A DNA stretch of 64,000 nt from Dactylosporangium sp. AC04546 (GTDB lineage Bacteria; Actinomycetota; Actinomycetes; Mycobacteriales; Micromonosporaceae). Each line of letters begins with the position of its first letter. Position 1 is the stretch's first letter. The notes below the pieces were generated by a model. It saw nothing but the letters and a program-made list of their open reading frames with translations, was not told where the DNA came from and searched no databases. Shown here one piece after another: positions 62,226 through 64,000 of the stretch. Position numbers and translations under genes: made by a program. The stretch is from NCBI RefSeq assembly GCF_022095675.1, contig NZ_JAHYSG010000002.1, positions 124,001 through 188,000 of the forward strand, in the 5' to 3' direction.

Positions 62226-63989
62226 TCAGCCCGCCAGCTCCTGCTTCTTGTCGACGTTGATCTGCGGGTCGATGATCCCCTCGTTCATCGCCTTGATCAG
62301 CAGGGCGACGTGCTGCGAGTAGAACCGGGCCAGCCGCAGACCGGTGGCCATGAACCAGAGCTTCTGGTGGCCGGAGTGGCGCAGCGTCGTCCGCAGCTCG
62401 CCGCGGTCGTCGACGTTCCACACCGTCGCCAACTGATCGGTCACCTCGTCGCCGACGACAGGTCGGACGACCTCGCGCATGTTGCTGTAGCCGGTGCAGA
62501 ACACGACCACGTCGGCGGCCTCCTCGGTACCGTCGCGGTAGATCACACCGTGCGGGGTGAACCGTTCGATCTCGCCCGGCTGGATCCGGATGTCGCCGTC
62601 GATGATGAGCTGGCAGTTGCCCTTGTCGATGTAGACGGCGCCGCCGCCACGGGTGGTCAGATGCGCCTGCCCGGCGTCGCCCGGCCCGAGCGTGGTGCGG
62701 AAGCCGGCCTTCTCCATCCCGGCGATCAGATCGGCGTCGAGCTCGGCGATCCGACGGGTGACCGTCGGCGCGAGCTGCAGGCCGAGGGCCATCGGGTTGG
62801 CCGCCGAGAGCAGGTCGGCGGTGGAGATCTCCGGGCCGTTCTCGTTGTACAGCGCGCCGAAGAGCAGCTTCAGCCCGTTGCGCTGAGAGAACACCAGCAC
62901 CGGGCTGCGCTGCACCATCGTGATGGCGGCGGCCTCGTTCTCATAGGCGTCCTGGGCGATGTCGTGCGCGCTCGCCCCGGCCCCGACGACGACCACACGC
63001 TTCCCACGCACCGACTCCCCGCCGGGGTGCTCGCTGGAGTGGGCGATGGTCCCCTCGAACAGCTCCTCGCCCTCGACCTCGGGGCGATAGGGGATGCCGT
63101 CCTTGCCGGTGGCGAACACGAGATGCTGGGGGCGCAGGGTGCGACGCTCGCCGTCGTGGTCGAGCTCGACGCTCCAGCGGGCCTCGGCCTCGTCGTAGCT
63201 CGCGGACTGGACGGTGGTGCTGGTCCACAGGTCCAGGTCGAGGAGGTTGACGTATGCCTCCATCCAGTCGGCCAGCATCTCCTTGGGCGTGAACAGCGGC
63301 CACGTCTTCGGGTAGGGCAGGTACGGGAACTCGGTGGACCATTTGAAGTCGTGCAGCAGCAGGCCGTTGTAGCGCAGCCGCCAGTTGTCACCGGCGCGCG
63401 CGTAGCGGTCGACCAGGAGCGTCGGGACCCCGAGCTGGCCCAGCCGGGCGGCCAGGAACAGCCCGGAGTGGCCGGCTCCGACGATCAGGACGCTCGGGTC
63501 GGCGTCCCGGTACTGCCGTCGTTCGGCCCGCAGGTCGCTCAGCGACCGACGGGCGCCGGGAGTGGACGGCGAGTTGTTGGCCTCGCTGGCGGCGTCGTCG
63601 ACGGAGATCACCGGCTCGGGGAAGTCGCGCAGCCCCTCGAGGCTGGTCGAGACGACCCACGATCGCCACGCACCGTCCTCCTCGCGGACCAGGCGGATCA
63701 CGCCGCGGCCGACCGACGCGCGGGTGGCGAAGTGGTAGATCGCCTCGATGTAGCGGCCGTTGAAGGCGACCGGCCACGTCTCGTCCAGTCTCAGGTCGCC
63801 GAAGCCCGTCTCGTCCAGGGCGGTGGCGAGGTGCCCGACGATGTCGTCGGCGCCGTGCATGCCGACCAGGTCCCAGGTGAGCGCGTAGATGTCGCGCCAC
63901 CACGGGTCGGCCGACAGCAGTCCACGGACACCGGGGAGGTCGCGCTCGGTCAGGGCGCGCTCCAGTGTGGTCAGCCACTGCTCGGCCAC
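62226..63989 (-). CDS. Flavin monooxygenase with N-terminal NTF2-like domain
   Basis: The 587-residue protein begins with about 130 residues of SnoaL/NTF2-like fold (WWRDIYALTWDLVGMHGADD, FNGRYIEAIYHFATRASVG). A flavin monooxygenase follows, with FAD loop VGAGHSGLFLAARL at about 170 and NADPH loop VVVGAGASAHDIAQDA. The block FEGTIAHSSEHPGG is the FMO/YUCCA-type counterpart of the Baeyer-Villiger fingerprint. It is the first gene of the minus-strand operon and complete, ending 11 bp from the window edge. It may oxygenate a ketone or heteroatom. Confidence 0.9.
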   Translation of the reverse strand: MAEQWLTTLERALTERDLPGVRGLLSADPWWRDIYALTWDLVGMHGADDIVGHLATALDETGFGDLRLDETWPVAFNGRYIEAIYHFATRASVGRGVIRLVREEDGAWRSWVVSTSLEGLRDFPEPVISVDDAASEANNSPSTPGARRSLSDLRAERRQYRDADPSVLIVGAGHSGLFLAARLGQLGVPTLLVDRYARAGDNWRLRYNGLLLHDFKWSTEFPYLPYPKTWPLFTPKEMLADWMEAYVNLLDLDLWTSTTVQSASYDEAEARWSVELDHDGERRTLRPQHLVFATGKDGIPYRPEVEGEELFEGTIAHSSEHPGGESVRGKRVVVVGAGASAHDIAQDAYENEAAAITMVQRSPVLVFSQRNGLKLLFGALYNENGPEISTADLLSAANPMALGLQLAPTVTRRIAELDADLIAGMEKAGFRTTLGPGDAGQAHLTTRGGGAVYIDKGNCQLIIDGDIRIQPGEIERFTPHGVIYRDGTEEAADVVVFCTGYSNMREVVRPVVGDEVTDQLATVWNVDDRGELRTTLRHSGHQKLWFMATGLRLARFYSQHVALLIKAMNEGIIDPQINVDKKQELAG

Positions 63990-64000
63990 GGCGCGATGGT

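Overview
The window comes from a high-GC Gram-positive actinomycete. Coding regions show strong G/C preference at third codon positions. GTG starts and leaderless promoters occur, the ABC lipoproteins carry twin-arginine signals, proline dehydrogenase and P5C dehydrogenase are separate genes, and there is a DmdR/IdeR-type iron box. The genus cannot be fixed from the sequence; a Pseudonocardiales-like soil actinomycete is a guess. No rRNA, tRNA, CRISPR array, intact insertion sequence or phage gene was seen.

Region 1 (1-18647) looks like one nitrogen-compound catabolic locus. It holds the 5' end of proS (bordering, unrelated), P5C dehydrogenase, proline dehydrogenase and a PucR-type regulator. 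It continues with a CehA/McbA-like PHP metallohydrolase, an ornithine cyclodeaminase homologue, an acetoacetate-decarboxylase-like protein and an asparaginase-like protein. A Dpp/Opp-type ABC importer operon ending in a small AtzG-like protein and an amidase follows, then a divergent SDR-GntR unit. A near-identical 38-bp promoter/operator lies ahead of the asparaginase gene (9412-9449, minus) and ahead of the SDR-GntR unit (16893-16930, plus), so the two units are probably one regulon. The most economical reading is import of an amide or peptide-like compound, hydrolysis by amidase and asparaginase-like enzymes, and funnelling through ornithine/proline to glutamate.

Region 2 (18648-26671) is a scarred stretch. 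It contains a secreted metallophosphoesterase with an iron box, an intact asnB, an SDR lacking its catalytic Tyr, a small membrane protein and a beta-propeller lipid- or membrane-anchored protein. Between them lie gene remnants: an alpha/beta-hydrolase-like N-terminus, a TetR C-terminus, a drrA head joined out of frame to a drrB tail, and the first part of an ECF sigma factor.

Region 3 (26714-40933) is a ten-gene minus-strand operon read from 38399 down to 26714: binding protein, permease, ATPase, isopropylmalate/tartrate-type dehydrogenase, Asp/Glu racemase-like protein, OtnK kinase, OtnC decarboxylase, Ldh-type dehydrogenase, ABM monooxygenase and aconitase. It faces a GntR gene with two operator-like palindromes, followed by an MFS transporter and an RraA-like aldolase. 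It should take up and degrade a four-carbon acid sugar.

Region 4 (41014-50557) has a spermidine/putrescine-type ABC importer, an XRE regulator with a TPR-like C-terminus, a membrane protein with decapeptide repeats, a DUF885 protein, and further degraded sequence including a sigma region 4 fragment.

Region 5 (50821-63989) is an oxidative catabolic cluster: Baeyer-Villiger monooxygenase, two epoxide hydrolases, GMC oxidoreductase, P450 with its ferredoxin, aldo/keto reductase, two hot-dog dehydratases, an NAD-dependent epimerase-like protein, SDR, and a flavin monooxygenase with an NTF2-like N-terminus. The enzyme set suits an alicyclic, terpenoid-like substrate.
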